DNA of 64,000 bases from Neobacillus sp. SuZ13 (GCF_030123365.1 NZ_CP126107.1:2031501-2095500), one strand, 5' to 3'; shown: positions 1 through 8,828, counted from the first letter of the stretch. Program-made: numbers and translations. Notes: generated by a model from the sequence alone, not told the origin.

Positions 1-105
1 TGAACCTTATTGTTAAATAGGTTTAAGATTACTTGATAAATCCGGAGCCCGACCTTCGTTTATTTAAAATATAGCTGAAGAAATGGAAACCTTTAATCAG
101 TAAAA

Positions 106-140
106 ATTCCTAGGAGCAATGCTCCTAGGAATCTTTTTAT
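106..140. terminator. Bidirectional intrinsic terminator
   Basis: A near-perfect inverted repeat (arms 106-118 and 120-132, built on CCTAGGAGCA) is followed by a T-rich tract on the plus strand and preceded by TAAAAA, so it could end transcription in either direction. It sits just past the end of the minus-strand carbonic-anhydrase fragment. Confidence 0.7.
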
Positions 141-330
141 TTATTAAGGATTTCCTTAAATTCATAACCTTTCTGTACGTAAGTATCGATGGATAGTTGA
201 ATTAGCTCCAAATCTTTGTCATTTATTTCACGAACTACTTTTCCAGGGGATCCCATTACGAGAGAACGAGGCGGAATCTTCTTTCCGGATGGAATTAGTG
301 TATTGGCACCTATGATACATTCTTCACAAG
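137..330 (-). pseudogene. Gamma-carbonic-anhydrase-like protein, C-terminal fragment
   Basis: The frame reads CIIGANTLIPSGKKIPPRS followed by LVMGSPGKVVRE and an amphipathic tail. This is the end of the left-handed beta-helix and the C-terminal helix of YrdA/CaiE-type gamma-class carbonic anhydrase homologues. Only about 60 of about 170 residues remain; the metal-binding His repeats would lie further upstream and are absent. At about position 330 the family similarity stops and, in another frame, a sigma-54 activator fragment begins, so this is a deletion remnant and not a gene. The identification rests on recognised family motifs. Confidence 0.7.
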
Positions 331-640
331 TCGTTCTACAAGATTTTTTAGTTCTCGTATGTTTCCTGGCCATTCATACGATAAAAGTAAATCGATTAAG
401 GATGGTGAAAACGTTTTGGTCTTCTTGTACCTTTTATTAAACACTTCAGAAAATGCATGAGAAGTGCAAAAATATCTTCCCATGAACGGTCGCGAAGAGA
501 AGGAACTTGAATGGATAAAACGTTTAAGCGAAAGAACAGATCACTCGAAATAATTTTTCTTTTATCAGCTTTTCTAGGTTCGCATTAGTTGCAGATATCA
601 CTCGGACCTTTTTTTTCAAGTTTCACAGCTTTTCAACATG
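331..640 (-). pseudogene. Sigma-54-dependent activator, AAA+ domain remnant, frameshifted
   Basis: Three consecutive minus-strand frames together give the C-terminal half of a sigma-54 activator AAA+ domain: VRVISATNANLEKLIKEKLF (near 545-610), then LFFRLNVLSIQVPSLRDRSW (near 470-540), then SYEWPGNIRELKNLVERL (near 335-400). In the family these are the sensor I region, the RLNV..I.(V/I)P.LR(D/E)R segment and the sensor II WPGNIREL motif. At least two frameshifts break it. The GAFTGA loop, Walker boxes and HTH are missing. It may derive from a RocR/BkdR-like regulator, but which one cannot be decided. Confidence 0.75.
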
Positions 641-697
641 CTGAATAAACTAGTTTAACGGAAGCTTATTTAAAAAGGCATGGTGGAGGGAAAGAGC

Positions 698-1132
698 TTG
701 AAGATATACCAATTGAAAGGGTCGCCAGATAGTTTAATGGAATTGTTGGAAATCACAGCGAATGGGAAAGTGAAGGTTAGGGATATCAACAATGATAAGG
801 TCATTGAAACAACAGTGCAAGCCTTTGAAATGGCATTTGAACCATCATCAGAGTATTCCTTTATTGCAAAACAACAAGAAAAGGCACATATGATAAATCA
901 AAACGAACCAGTGTATATCAATGAAATGATCGAAAATTCTCAGGTTAAAGTTGTTAAGGTTTTTGATCGATGCACAACGGTTGCTGTCAAGTTGCCTAAT
1001 GGGTTTATCATCACCGAATCGATATCCAGTGTAGATGAGGCTTCCTATAACGAAGAAACAAACACTCAGATTTGTTTGGAACGGATTAAACATAAAATTA
1101 GTGAGTTTGAAGCTTACAAAACTCAAGTCTAG
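698..1132 (+). CDS. Phage Gp49-like protein (possibly a prophage remnant)
   Basis: This encodes about 144 residues. An ATG lies at 680, but GGAGGG at 685-690 sits 7 bases before a TTG at 698, which is the better-supported start. The last 60 residues (TVAVKLPNGFIITESISSVD, then YNEETNTQICLERIKHKI and a final EAYK.Q) match the Gp49/66 family of phage proteins of unknown function found in Firmicute prophages. The N-terminal half (ITANGKVKVRDINNDKVIET) is not recognised and may be a separate domain. No other intact phage gene adjoins, so it is probably a stranded prophage or mobile-element gene. Function unknown. Confidence 0.55.
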   Translation: MKIYQLKGSPDSLMELLEITANGKVKVRDINNDKVIETTVQAFEMAFEPSSEYSFIAKQQEKAHMINQNEPVYINEMIENSQVKVVKVFDRCTTVAVKLPNGFIITESISSVDEASYNEETNTQICLERIKHKISEFEAYKTQV

Positions 1133-1432
1133 AGATACAGTCAAGTTATAAGAATTAGGGAAAGTTATGGCTGCGACGGACCCTATCTAACCCAAAAATT
1201 CAATGAATATGACTACTCTGCAAAGAGAAAATGGATTGATTCTCTTGATATTCCTGATTACCTACTCACCAACATCTCATGTGTTGCCACATAAAATCGG
1301 CACACGTTTAGTGCATCTCGCAGATAATTTTTAAAGAAGCAGCAGACACCAAATAGGGGATTGATATGCCCCGTAAATGTTCTTGCACGTGAAAAACACG
1401 ACAAGCGATTTGAAGAGACCTAGTTAAATGAG
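1133..1432. other. Degenerate spacer with short ORF scraps
   Basis: There is no open frame of convincing length. Two short in-frame scraps (around 1195-1290 and 1378-1422, the second ending REKHDKRFEET) look like decayed coding sequence of unknown origin. No RNA gene or clear promoter was seen. Confidence 0.4.
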
Positions 1433-1474
1433 ACAAAGGAAAAAACACCCCTTGAGTCGTAATTATTATTTGAC

Positions 1475-1777
1475 TTGCAGGAGGTGTTTTTCTTATGGGG
1501 GAGATCTAAGAATTTTTACCCGTATGAGACAAAAATGAAAGCAATTGAAATGAAAATGTCAGGACAATACTCCAATAGTGAAATCATGAAGGAATTGGGT
1601 ATTGTAAATGACTCTCAAATAAGGATATGGATGATGTGGTATCGTAAGGGCGAAATGCATCGTTTTGCACAACCTATCGGTAAACAATATAGCTATGGAA
1701 AAGGACCTGAAGGGCTGACTGAGGTTGAGCAGCAAAGAGAGAAAACCACCATTTACAAATTCAGGTCGAGATATTAA
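1475..1777 (+). pseudogene. IS3-family transposase OrfA, start frame disrupted
   Basis: The product has a helix-turn-helix of the type KMKAIEMKMSGQYSNSEIMK followed by ELGI...QIRIWMMWYRKGE, typical of the DNA-binding OrfA of IS3/IS150-like elements. The only in-frame start is a TTG at 1475 without a ribosome binding site. The natural ATG at 1495, preceded by GGAGG, is out of frame because of a run of five Gs at 1497-1501. With four Gs it would read ATG-GGG-AGA and join the OrfA frame. The 3' end overlaps OrfB in the -1 register, as expected for programmed frameshifting in this family. Confidence 0.7.
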
Positions 1778-2369
1778 AAAAGTACTAGGAAATCGAAAGG
1801 GGTTGGTACCAGAGGTTGTTCTAGAATTAGTGGAAGTCTTAAAAGGGAAATACTCCATATCTTCTATTTGTGATTGTATTGGGGTTTCACGTTCGACCTA
1901 TTATCGATGGAAGAAACGAGAATTTTGTAAACCTAATGAATTAGAACTCCAAATTAAAGAGCTGTGTGAAAGTCATAAATTTCGTATCGGATATCGAACA
2001 GTAAAAGCTTGGCTTAAAAGAGATTATAATGTTGTAGTTAACCGAAACACCGTTCAAAAGATCATGCAGAAATATAATCTCCAATGCCGAGTAAAACCAA
2101 AGAGGAAGGTAAAATTTGCAGGAGAAAGCAATATTGTCGTCCCTAATCGTTTGGAGCGTAATTTTAAGGCATCTAGACCAAATGAAAAGTGGGTTACAGA
2201 TATTACTTATCTTCCATTTGGACAATCAATGATGTACCTTTCCGGCATTATGGATCTTTATAATAACGAAATCATTGCTTATCGTATCAGTTTGAATCAG
2301 GACGTTACGCTTGTATTGGATACTCTAAGAGACGCTGTTAACTCGAAATTAAAGGGAGTCTTTTTTTAA
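1725..2369 (+). pseudogene. IS3-family transposase OrfB, C-terminally truncated
   Basis: The frame carries the HTH_21-like segment (GVSRSTYYRWKKREF) and the start of the rve integrase core: KWVTDITYLPF gives the first catalytic Asp, and SGIMDLYNNEIIAYRIS the second Asp region. The family needs a third catalytic Glu about 35 residues further on, in a region lost here. The frame ends after DAVNSKLKG and runs straight into the upstream region of the glutamate dehydrogenase gene. It is therefore a dead copy. Confidence 0.8.
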
Positions 2370-2666
2370 AAAAATTCATCTTATTTTTGTATTTTTCCGT
2401 ATCATTATGTAGTTCCTATTATAAAGTAAAGCTACGTTTTTAATAAAGAAAATGTGAAAAAAGCGTTTAATATTTTGGATTATAGTGAAGAGTTAACCTG
2501 AGTAGAGCAGGTGAAGAAAACAAGGCTTCAAATACTTTTTTGTTCATTTCATTTTTAGGATTCAGGAGGTGGGGATTTCCCAAATTTCATACTTCAGCAT
2601 GAAAGAATTCTATTAGATGATTGGGTTCAAATTAACCATTTTATAGACTAAGAGGTGTAAAGAAAA
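2370..2666 (+). promoter_or_regulatory. Leader of the glutamate dehydrogenase gene, with a repeated segment
   Basis: This 297-base non-coding stretch contains, at 2446-2476, a segment (AAGAAAATGTGAAAA..GC.TTAATATTTTGG, then GAAGAG.TAACC) that recurs at 4019-4075 before the thioesterase gene. An AGGTGTAAAG ribosome binding site lies just before the start codon at 2667. No sigma-54 (-24/-12) promoter of the kind that drives rocG in B. subtilis was found. Confidence 0.4.
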
Positions 2667-3959
2667 ATGACAGTACTTGTTAATAGTGATCAAGTCCAAA
2701 AGCCAGGTAATAAGCAAAGTGAAACAAAAGATTTATTAAGTTCAACTCAGTTGATCATAAAAGAGGCGGTTCAAAATTTAGGGTATACCAATGATGTATA
2801 TGAGCTATTAAAGGAACCACTTAGAACTATTACGGTACGTATCCCAGTACAAATGGATGACGGGTCTATTAAAATATTTACCGGTTACCGCTCGCAACAT
2901 AACGATGCAGTAGGTCCGACAAAAGGTGGAGTACGTTTTCATCCTGAAGTTAATGAGGCTGAGGTAAAAGCGTTATCAATTTGGATGAGTCTAAAGTGCG
3001 GGATTGCAAATCTCCCTTACGGCGGTGGAAAAGGTGGTATTATTTGTGACCCGAGAAACATGTCGTTTAGGGAACTGGAGAGATTAAGTCGTGGATATGT
3101 TCGTGCAATCAGCCAAATTGTCGGCCCGACAAAAGACATTCCGGCACCCGATGTGTATACAAATTCTCAAATCATGGCGTGGATGATGGATGAGTACAGT
3201 CGTCTTCGTGAATTTGATTCTCCTGGTTTTATTACGGGTAAGCCGGTTGTTTTAGGGGGGTCACACGGTCGTGAAACAGCAACAGCTCGCGGTGTAACAA
3301 TTTGTATTGAAGAAGCTGTAAAGAAAAAAAACATTGAATTACAAGGTGCACGAATCGTAATTCAAGGCTTTGGAAATGCAGGAAGCTTTTTGGCCAAATT
3401 CATGCATGACGCCGGCGCAAAGGTGATTGGTATTTCAGATGCATATGGCGCTCTTTATGATCCAGAAGGACTTGATATTGATTATTTACTTGAACGACGC
3501 GATAGTTTCGGTACAATAACAACTTTATTTACTAATGTCATTACGAATCAAGAATTGCTTGAAAAAGAATGTGACATTCTTGTACCAGCTGCCATTTCAA
3601 ACCAAATTACAGCAGAAAATGCTGGTCGTATTAAAGCAACGATTGTGGTGGAGGCAGCGAATGGACCAACATCCCTTGAAGCGACAAAAATTTTGGATGA
3701 AAGAGGAGTCCTCCTTGTACCCGACATACTGGCAAGTACAGGTGGTGTCACCGTTTCTTACTTTGAATGGGTTCAAAATAATCAAGGATATTATTGGTCA
3801 GAGGATGAGGTTGCTGAAAAACTGAGAAACGTAATGGTCGCTTCCTTTGAAGAAATTTATCAAACATCACAGACCCGTCATGTTGATATGCGTTTAGCAG
3901 CATACATGGTGGGCATAAGAAAACCGGCTGAAGCTTCGCGTTATCGGGGCTGGATATAA
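2667..3959 (+). CDS. gudB: NAD-type glutamate dehydrogenase (GudB/RocG family)
   Basis: This 430-residue cytosolic enzyme interconverts glutamate with 2-oxoglutarate plus ammonium. It has the substrate-site segment PTKGGVRFHPEV (85-96), the catalytic-lysine loop NLPYGGGKGG (116-124), the PAPDVYTN segment (160-167) and a Rossmann GFGNAG (234-239). Length matches B. subtilis GudB (427) and RocG (424). The VKA tripeptide at about 100 is single (EVKALSIW), so the three-residue duplication that makes gudB cryptic in B. subtilis 168 is absent and the enzyme should be active. The choice of gudB over rocG is tentative; no sigma-54 promoter was seen. It lies near, but is not co-transcribed with, the glutamine locus. 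Confidence 0.93.
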   Translation: MTVLVNSDQVQKPGNKQSETKDLLSSTQLIIKEAVQNLGYTNDVYELLKEPLRTITVRIPVQMDDGSIKIFTGYRSQHNDAVGPTKGGVRFHPEVNEAEVKALSIWMSLKCGIANLPYGGGKGGIICDPRNMSFRELERLSRGYVRAISQIVGPTKDIPAPDVYTNSQIMAWMMDEYSRLREFDSPGFITGKPVVLGGSHGRETATARGVTICIEEAVKKKNIELQGARIVIQGFGNAGSFLAKFMHDAGAKVIGISDAYGALYDPEGLDIDYLLERRDSFGTITTLFTNVITNQELLEKECDILVPAAISNQITAENAGRIKATIVVEAANGPTSLEATKILDERGVLLVPDILASTGGVTVSYFEWVQNNQGYYWSEDEVAEKLRNVMVASFEEIYQTSQTRHVDMRLAAYMVGIRKPAEASRYRGWI

Positions 3960-4018
3960 TGCTAAAAGGTTCATTGAAACAAAGAATGTCGTGCACGAAA
4001 ACTTACTCGCTTGATTAA

Positions 4019-4075
4019 AAGAAAATGTGAAAACGCTTAATATTTTGGGTTTTTGTTTTTAGGTAGGAAGAGGAT
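4019..4075 (+). repeat. Second copy of the leader segment seen before gudB
   Basis: It shares AAGAAAATGTGAAAA, TTAATATTTTGG and GAAGAG.TAACC with 2446-2500, in the same order and orientation. Both copies precede a gene start by about 100-200 bases. Confidence 0.5.
4028..4041 (+). promoter_or_regulatory. cre-like CcpA site
   Basis: TGAAAACGCTTAAT matches 13 of 14 positions of the TGWAARCGYTWNCW consensus. It sits between gudB and the thioesterase gene. Confidence 0.4.
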
Positions 4076-4135
4076 AACCCTGTAATGATGTAAATATAAC
4101 GTAAACAGATTGATATGTTTTAGGGAGATGTATGT

Positions 4136-4636
4136 ATGGAAGTAAAATACTGTAAAGAATCACGAGTGATACGAACTAGTCGTGTATTCCCAAACGATGT
4201 AAATAATCACAATACTTTATTTGGTGGTCGGTTAATGAGTGATTTAGATCAAATCGCCTCCATTTCCGCAGCGCGTCATAGTCGAAGGGAATGTGTCACG
4301 GCTTCAACAGATTCAGTTGATTTTTTACATCCCATTCGACCAACAGATTCAGTCTGTTTCGAATCGTATGTGACATGGACAGGTACTTCATCAATGGAGG
4401 TATTTGTAAAAATTATTGCAGAAGACTTAAAAAGCGGTGAGCGTAAGATGGCAGCGACTGCCCTCTTAACATTTGTTGCACTTGATGAACATGAACGTCC
4501 AACGCGTGTTCCACAAGTTATTCCGGAAACAAAAGAAGAGAGAAAATTATACGAAACTGCTCCAGCGCGAACAAGAATGCGCAAAGAAAGAAAACAAAAA
4601 AGTAAAGAACTAGCCTCATTTTTAACTACAAATTAG
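4136..4636 (+). CDS. Acyl-CoA thioesterase, hotdog fold (YkhA-like)
   Basis: The 166-residue cytosolic protein hydrolyses acyl-CoA to free acid and CoA. It contains the HotDog_ACOT signature: VFPNDVNNHNTLFGGRLMSD followed by LDQIASISAARHSRRECVTA, where the N.HNTLFGG...D segment supplies the active-site Asn/Asp, and DFLHPIRPTDSV for the second strand pair. The basic C-terminal tail (RTRMRKERKQKSKE) is typical of Bacillus YkhA. The start follows AGGGAGATGT. It is a single-gene unit between gudB and the terminator at 4661. The physiological substrate is unknown. Confidence 0.88.
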   Translation: MEVKYCKESRVIRTSRVFPNDVNNHNTLFGGRLMSDLDQIASISAARHSRRECVTASTDSVDFLHPIRPTDSVCFESYVTWTGTSSMEVFVKIIAEDLKSGERKMAATALLTFVALDEHERPTRVPQVIPETKEERKLYETAPARTRMRKERKQKSKELASFLTTN

Positions 4637-4660
4637 CTCTTGAATTTACATAAAAGTTTA

Positions 4661-4697
4661 AAGCCTGTATCAATTAGGATCAGGCTTTTTTCTTTTT
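4661..4697 (+). terminator. Terminator after the thioesterase gene
   Basis: AAGCCTG...CAGGCTT stem followed by TTTTTTCTTTTT. It also lies just past the 3' end of the convergent germination operon. Confidence 0.8.
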
Positions 4698-4722
4698 CTA
4701 ACTATTGCTACTCTCAACAATC

Positions 4723-5934
4723 TCAATTTTTGAAGCTTGACGATCCATAATCCATAATAGTTAATTTCACGTTGTATTCAATTGGAACTTCACTAAATGT
4801 TTGGTCCCAATCTTTTTTGACTTTTTCCCATACTTTAGGATGTTCAATTCTCAATCGGTTTCCGAAGCCGGCAACGTCGACTTGGTAATCCTTTTGCATT
4901 TTTTCTCCTACATTATTTACCATTCGTTTTACTTCTTCTTCAGCGGCTTTTTCAGCTCTTTTTAAAAATTTATTTTCAGAAGTTTCCCCCGTAACCACCC
5001 AATTTTCAGAAAGTCGCCCTTCTGATTCGATTTTTACATCAAAAGAGATGTTGTTCCCATTAACATGAGGTGTAATTTTACTTTTCATTGTCTTTACCTC
5101 GTAAATGATTGGCTGATTTGTCGCTGTATTAAAGCTTTTGACCAAACCGCCTTTTCCCTTTCCAGTTATCCACGTTAAGCCTTCCATTTCCTCTTCATTC
5201 AAAAAACCAATCAGCTTTTTTGTCTTTCCTGTAATCACGGCAGCTCCTGAAAATTTAACTTCTCCGTTCGTCGGAATAACATTTTGCATAAGAAAACTAG
5301 ATCCTGAATGCATCTTGCCTTCTAATTTGGCAAGTGACATAGGGGGCAAAATCCTTGCTGTTCGATATTCATTATCTGAAATTCCAATCAAACGGAACGC
5401 TGGAATTTTTCCTGATTCTTTTGATTCTAGTGTCTCATTTGCCCGCCCCTTGCTAATGAACACAAGACAGCTTGGTCTAATTTCATTATCACGAAGTTGT
5501 TGATCAACTAATTGTTCTAATCTATACTTACGTACAAGATCCTCACTAATAACAATCACTTTAAGGTGAGGGCTGAATATAGGGCGATCACTTCTCAATG
5601 AAAATTCGCGACTCATTTGATGGATGGAATCACCGGTTTCAGAAATATTCAAGTAAGGTTTTTGTTGTGATTCCGTGCCTTTACTCTCTGAACCTGTTCC
5701 TTGTGGGTTAACAATTTGAAAAGTCATGGTTATTTTTTCTGTTTGGTTATATCCTCCTCCTTGTTGCTCTAATTCTTTCTCAATAGTTGACTCTTTTCCT
5801 TCATCTAGTGCCAAACCTACACTTAAACCTATTTCTTCAATTTCGTTACTGCTCCAGCAACCTGTAAGAAACAGGAGTAATAGAATGGAAAGTATACCCT
5901 TGAGGGACCGTACGTTGTTATTGCTTTGCTTCAT
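4723..5934 (-). CDS. Ger(x)C family germinant-receptor lipoprotein (C subunit)
   Basis: The 403-residue C subunit of a GerA-type receptor is a lipoprotein on the outer face of the spore inner membrane. The chosen ATG at 5932-5934 is preceded by GGAAGGTGG and overlaps the end of the B gene by 17 bases; a 26-residue upstream extension in the same frame runs through the B gene and lacks a ribosome binding site. The lipobox LLLFLTGCW places the lipidated Cys near residue 25. The family Spore_GerAC C-terminal region is present (NKFLKRAEKAAEEEVKRMV, then YQVDVAGFGNRL). It is the last gene of the operon. Which germinant it responds to cannot be read from sequence. Confidence 0.88.
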   Translation of the reverse strand: MKQSNNNVRSLKGILSILLLLFLTGCWSSNEIEEIGLSVGLALDEGKESTIEKELEQQGGGYNQTEKITMTFQIVNPQGTGSESKGTESQQKPYLNISETGDSIHQMSREFSLRSDRPIFSPHLKVIVISEDLVRKYRLEQLVDQQLRDNEIRPSCLVFISKGRANETLESKESGKIPAFRLIGISDNEYRTARILPPMSLAKLEGKMHSGSSFLMQNVIPTNGEVKFSGAAVITGKTKKLIGFLNEEEMEGLTWITGKGKGGLVKSFNTATNQPIIYEVKTMKSKITPHVNGNNISFDVKIESEGRLSENWVVTGETSENKFLKRAEKAAEEEVKRMVNNVGEKMQKDYQVDVAGFGNRLRIEHPKVWEKVKKDWDQTFSEVPIEYNVKLTIMDYGSSSFKN

Positions 5935-7021
5935 GCTTTCCCACCTTCCATCTTGAAACAATGAGAAGCAGCAACGGTAGTAAACCAAATAAATATAACG
6001 CGACATTGCCAATCATATCGCCGAGTTTAAATAGGTCATTAATATTTTTCGGCATTCTCGTAATGATGTAAATAACCGGAAGTAATCCATACAAAAATGG
6101 ATGAATATTCTTTTTGAAGAGTTGAGCCAGTCCCAAAGCAGCCGCATAGTAGGCGATGGTAAATGTAGCAAATATTTGCATGATCCATATTACGAGTAAC
6201 ATAGACTCAAATCTTTCAAAGATTAAGCCGGGGATTTCAAAACTTCTTATCAATTCAAGGGACGGCCACGTTCTTGTGACCACTCCATCGACGGATAACG
6301 CACCGATAACCATAATGACGGTTATTACATAAAAAATTAAGGGTATGGCTATTCCGACTACTACAGCTTTTACTGCTTTATCCGGATGTATCATAAATGC
6401 CGGAAGGATCAACATGATTTCCAAACCTGTATATGCGAGAGCCGTTGTCTTTACCCCTTTTAGTACAGATATGACTCCCAATCCTAATACTGGACGAAGA
6501 TTATCCATCTCAAATATTCCGGAACTCATAAAGGTAACCAGCAAAAAAAGGATAACCGTTATAGGGAAAATAATTTCAAACATCCGTGCGATTGGGTTGA
6601 TGCCTCCAATGGTCAAATAGAGACCTACCCAAATAAATGACATAGTAATTGCCCAATCGGGGGTGCCTTCCAGTAAATAAAATCCTGTTACTTCCACCAT
6701 GGCACGGACTTGAAACCCGGCAGTTATTAAAAAATAACATACAAAAAGAACACTGAGAAGCCCGCCTACCCATTTACCTGCGATTATACGACTATATTGA
6801 TAAAAAGTTTTTTCGGGAAACTGTTGGCTTAATTTTACAATCATAACCCCAGCCATCATCGCGATTAGTCCGCCTATAATAACGGTAATCCAAACATCCG
6901 GTGTTTTTACCTTTTCTACAGATGCCCTGGGCAGTGTGAGGATCCCTGTTCCAAGTATAAAATTGATGACGACAACAGCTGCTTGGGGAGTGGTTATTCG
7001 GTCTTTGGGACTAAGAATCAT
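5918..7021 (-). CDS. GerAB family spore germination permease (B subunit)
   Basis: The 367-residue integral membrane protein belongs to the amino-acid/polyamine/organocation superfamily and is the likely germinant-binding subunit. About ten hydrophobic segments are visible, starting with QAAVVVINFILGTGILTLPR (14-33), the usual first helix with its GTGIL break. Length matches the family (360-370). It starts 7 bases after the A subunit ends and its 3' end overlaps the C gene, so the three are translationally linked. Closest B. subtilis relatives by motif are the YndE and GerB types, but assignment to one subtype is not secure. Confidence 0.88.
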   Translation of the reverse strand: MILSPKDRITTPQAAVVVINFILGTGILTLPRASVEKVKTPDVWITVIIGGLIAMMAGVMIVKLSQQFPEKTFYQYSRIIAGKWVGGLLSVLFVCYFLITAGFQVRAMVEVTGFYLLEGTPDWAITMSFIWVGLYLTIGGINPIARMFEIIFPITVILFLLVTFMSSGIFEMDNLRPVLGLGVISVLKGVKTTALAYTGLEIMLILPAFMIHPDKAVKAVVVGIAIPLIFYVITVIMVIGALSVDGVVTRTWPSLELIRSFEIPGLIFERFESMLLVIWIMQIFATFTIAYYAAALGLAQLFKKNIHPFLYGLLPVIYIITRMPKNINDLFKLGDMIGNVALYLFGLLPLLLLIVSRWKVGKHEAKQ

Positions 7022-7028
7022 CTTGGGT

Positions 7029-8618
7029 TCACTTCCTTCGAAGTAGGCTATCTTTTACATGATCTTTCGTATGCATCATCTTCGGACGACGTTTCATCAT
7101 CTGAATAGGCATGCGGATCATAAAATCTTTTAAGTCACTTAATCGATAAGGTACAGCAGGACTGGTATAAGGTACGCCAAAACTCTTCAGTTTCACCAAA
7201 TGACTGCAAAGCAAGAGGAAAAACAGAATAACTCCGTACAATCCAAACAATGCAGCAGCAAACATGGCTACAAAGCGAAGAATACGCAAGGGGATCCCTG
7301 CACTATAACTCGGAATGGCAAAGGAAGAAATGGCGGTTATTGCTACTACAATAACCATAATATTACTAACAATCCCTGCTTGGACGGCTGCTTCACCGAT
7401 GATTAGTCCGCCAACAATCCCCATCGCTGGGCCAATGGGTTTAGGTAAGCGCAGCCCAGCTTCCCGTAAAATTTCGAGGGCAATTTCCATAAGCAATGCT
7501 TCTATTAGTGAGGGGAACGGAACACCTTCCCTAGTTCCTGTAATTGAAATGGCTAACTTGCTTGGGATCAATCCCTGATGAAACGAGATAAAAGAAATAT
7601 AAAGTGAAGGTGCAAACAACGTAATAAGGGCTGCTCCAAAACGTAAAAGACGGAAGAGAGAGCCGGGAATCCATCGTTCATAATAATCTTCCGGCGATTG
7701 TAATAACATACTAAATGTAACCGGTACGATCAAAGCGAAAGGTGTTCCATCTAACAAGATTGCCACTCGTCCTTCCATCAATGCGCTGATTACACGGTCA
7801 GGACGCTCTGTACTTTGTACTTGCGGAAAGGGACTAAGGTAATTATCTTCGATCAGTTGCTCTACATAGCCTGATTCCGGTATATGATCCATATCGATCT
7901 TCTGAATTCTTTTCTTTACTTCTTCTACTAATTCCGGGTTAGCAATCTCATTCATATAGGTGATGGCCAATTCTTTTTTTGCCCGTTTTCCTATTTGGAA
8001 TTTTATTAATGTTAAGTTCACGTTTTCACCATGGCGTCGCAAAAGGGCGGTATTATCGGATAAAATTTCAGTAAAACCAACTCGTGGACCTCTGACCAGT
8101 GCTTCTGATACCGGCTCTTCAATATTCCGTTTGTTTGCTTTGGTTGTACCAAGAATGAACGCATCTGATAGTCCATCAATCAAAAGGGCTGTCATACCTG
8201 TCAATATTTTTGCTATCAACTCTTTAATATGATTGACTTCTTTTATTTCACTAATAGAAAGAATTTGATTTTTAATAAACTCTTTTGAAATGGTTCCTTT
8301 TACATAAGGGGGTTCCAGTTTAAATTCGTTGAAAAAATCAACCATCAATGATTTCATAATATGTTTGTCGATGAGATCTTTATCGGACAGTCCTTCTACA
8401 AAAATGATGGCCGACCGAATGCCTGTACGCCCGATACTAAACTCCCGAACGTGCACATCCGAGTTAAGACTGATTTCTTGCCTGATAAGTTCCAAATCCA
8501 AGGTAAAATCGCCCGTAAAATGACCTGTTGGATATTTATAAGGCTTATAATCTTCCTTTTTTTCACTTTCATTTGTATGGGTTCTTATTTTTCTGATCTT
8601 TGATTTCCAGATTCTCAT
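7029..8618 (-). CDS. GerA family spore germination protein (A subunit)
   Basis: The 529-residue A subunit has a large soluble N-terminal domain (about 1-270) and 5-6 membrane segments (about 280-480). Family hallmarks are [40 protein letters not shown], the [10 protein letters not shown] segment and [20 protein letters not shown]. The start chosen is ATG at 8616-8618, preceded by AGAGGAAGAG; nine further residues upstream belong to the preceding small gene. That gene ends TGATG, sharing the T at 8618, so the two are translationally coupled. A-subunit subunits of this family can form a ligand-gated ion channel in the spore membrane (established for B. subtilis GerAA). Confidence 0.93.
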   Translation of the reverse strand: MRIWKSKIRKIRTHTNESEKKEDYKPYKYPTGHFTGDFTLDLELIRQEISLNSDVHVREFSIGRTGIRSAIIFVEGLSDKDLIDKHIMKSLMVDFFNEFKLEPPYVKGTISKEFIKNQILSISEIKEVNHIKELIAKILTGMTALLIDGLSDAFILGTTKANKRNIEEPVSEALVRGPRVGFTEILSDNTALLRRHGENVNLTLIKFQIGKRAKKELAITYMNEIANPELVEEVKKRIQKIDMDHIPESGYVEQLIEDNYLSPFPQVQSTERPDRVISALMEGRVAILLDGTPFALIVPVTFSMLLQSPEDYYERWIPGSLFRLLRFGAALITLFAPSLYISFISFHQGLIPSKLAISITGTREGVPFPSLIEALLMEIALEILREAGLRLPKPIGPAMGIVGGLIIGEAAVQAGIVSNIMVIVVAITAISSFAIPSYSAGIPLRILRFVAMFAAALFGLYGVILFFLLLCSHLVKLKSFGVPYTSPAVPYRLSDLKDFMIRMPIQMMKRRPKMMHTKDHVKDSLLRRK

Positions 8619-8743
8619 CACTCTTCCTCTAATGTAATGATCCAACTAAAAAATTTCGAGATAGAATAGGGGATGAAAAACGCAATAAAAGCTTGCATAA
8701 AAACATACCAGTCTGGAAGATAGGAAGCTATCGTTGTCCACAT
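8618..8743 (-). CDS. 41-residue membrane peptide at the head of the germination operon (D-type candidate)
   Basis: The frame starts at ATG 8741-8743 after TTAGGTGAT at 5-base spacing and ends in TGATG, overlapping the A-subunit start by one base. The product starts [15 protein letters not shown] and has one hydrophobic segment (about 14-35, ending [14 protein letters not shown]) and an acidic tail. The good ribosome binding site, the coupled stop/start and the sigma-G-like promoter 55 bases upstream argue that it is translated. Germinant-receptor operons of several Bacillus species carry small D genes encoding two-helix membrane proteins that modulate germination; this one is shorter, with one clear helix, so the homology is unproven. 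Confidence 0.65.
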   Translation of the reverse strand: MWTTIASYLPDWYVFMQAFIAFFIPYSISKFFSWIITLEEE

Positions 8744-8798
8744 ATTTATCACCTAATAAATATCCCATGCCTGTAGCTGACATAAGGAGCATCTTCTG

Positions 8799-8828
8799 TA
8801 GAATGTTGTCATTTATAAAAAATCATTT
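8799..8828 (-). promoter_or_regulatory. Probable sigma-G promoter of the germination operon
   Basis: On the minus strand a -10 CATTCTA (8799-8805) fits CATNMTA exactly, and AAATG (8824-8828) fits GHATR in 4 of 5 positions, 18 bases apart. It lies 55 bases before the 41-residue gene. Sigma-G is the established sigma factor for receptor operons in the forespore. Confidence 0.6.

Larger units (their letters stand above)
1433..2369 (+). mobile_element. Truncated IS3-family insertion sequence
   Basis: Two overlapping frames encode an IS3-type OrfA (HTH) and OrfB (DDE integrase). The left end probably lies near TGAGACAAAGG at about 1431, followed by a hairpin of AAAACACC/GGTGTTTT arms around the OrfA start. 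The right end is missing: OrfB stops before the third catalytic residue, so no right inverted repeat or target duplication can be found. The copy is inactive. Confidence 0.75.

Noticed and set aside
137..440. Plus-strand 74-residue frame at 216-440
   Set aside because: The opposite strand carries recognisable carbonic-anhydrase and sigma-54 activator motifs; the plus frame has none.
2370..2666. Sigma-54 promoter for the glutamate dehydrogenase gene, as for rocG
   Set aside because: No TGGCAC-N5-TTGC pattern was found in the leader, and the nearby activator gene is a dead remnant.
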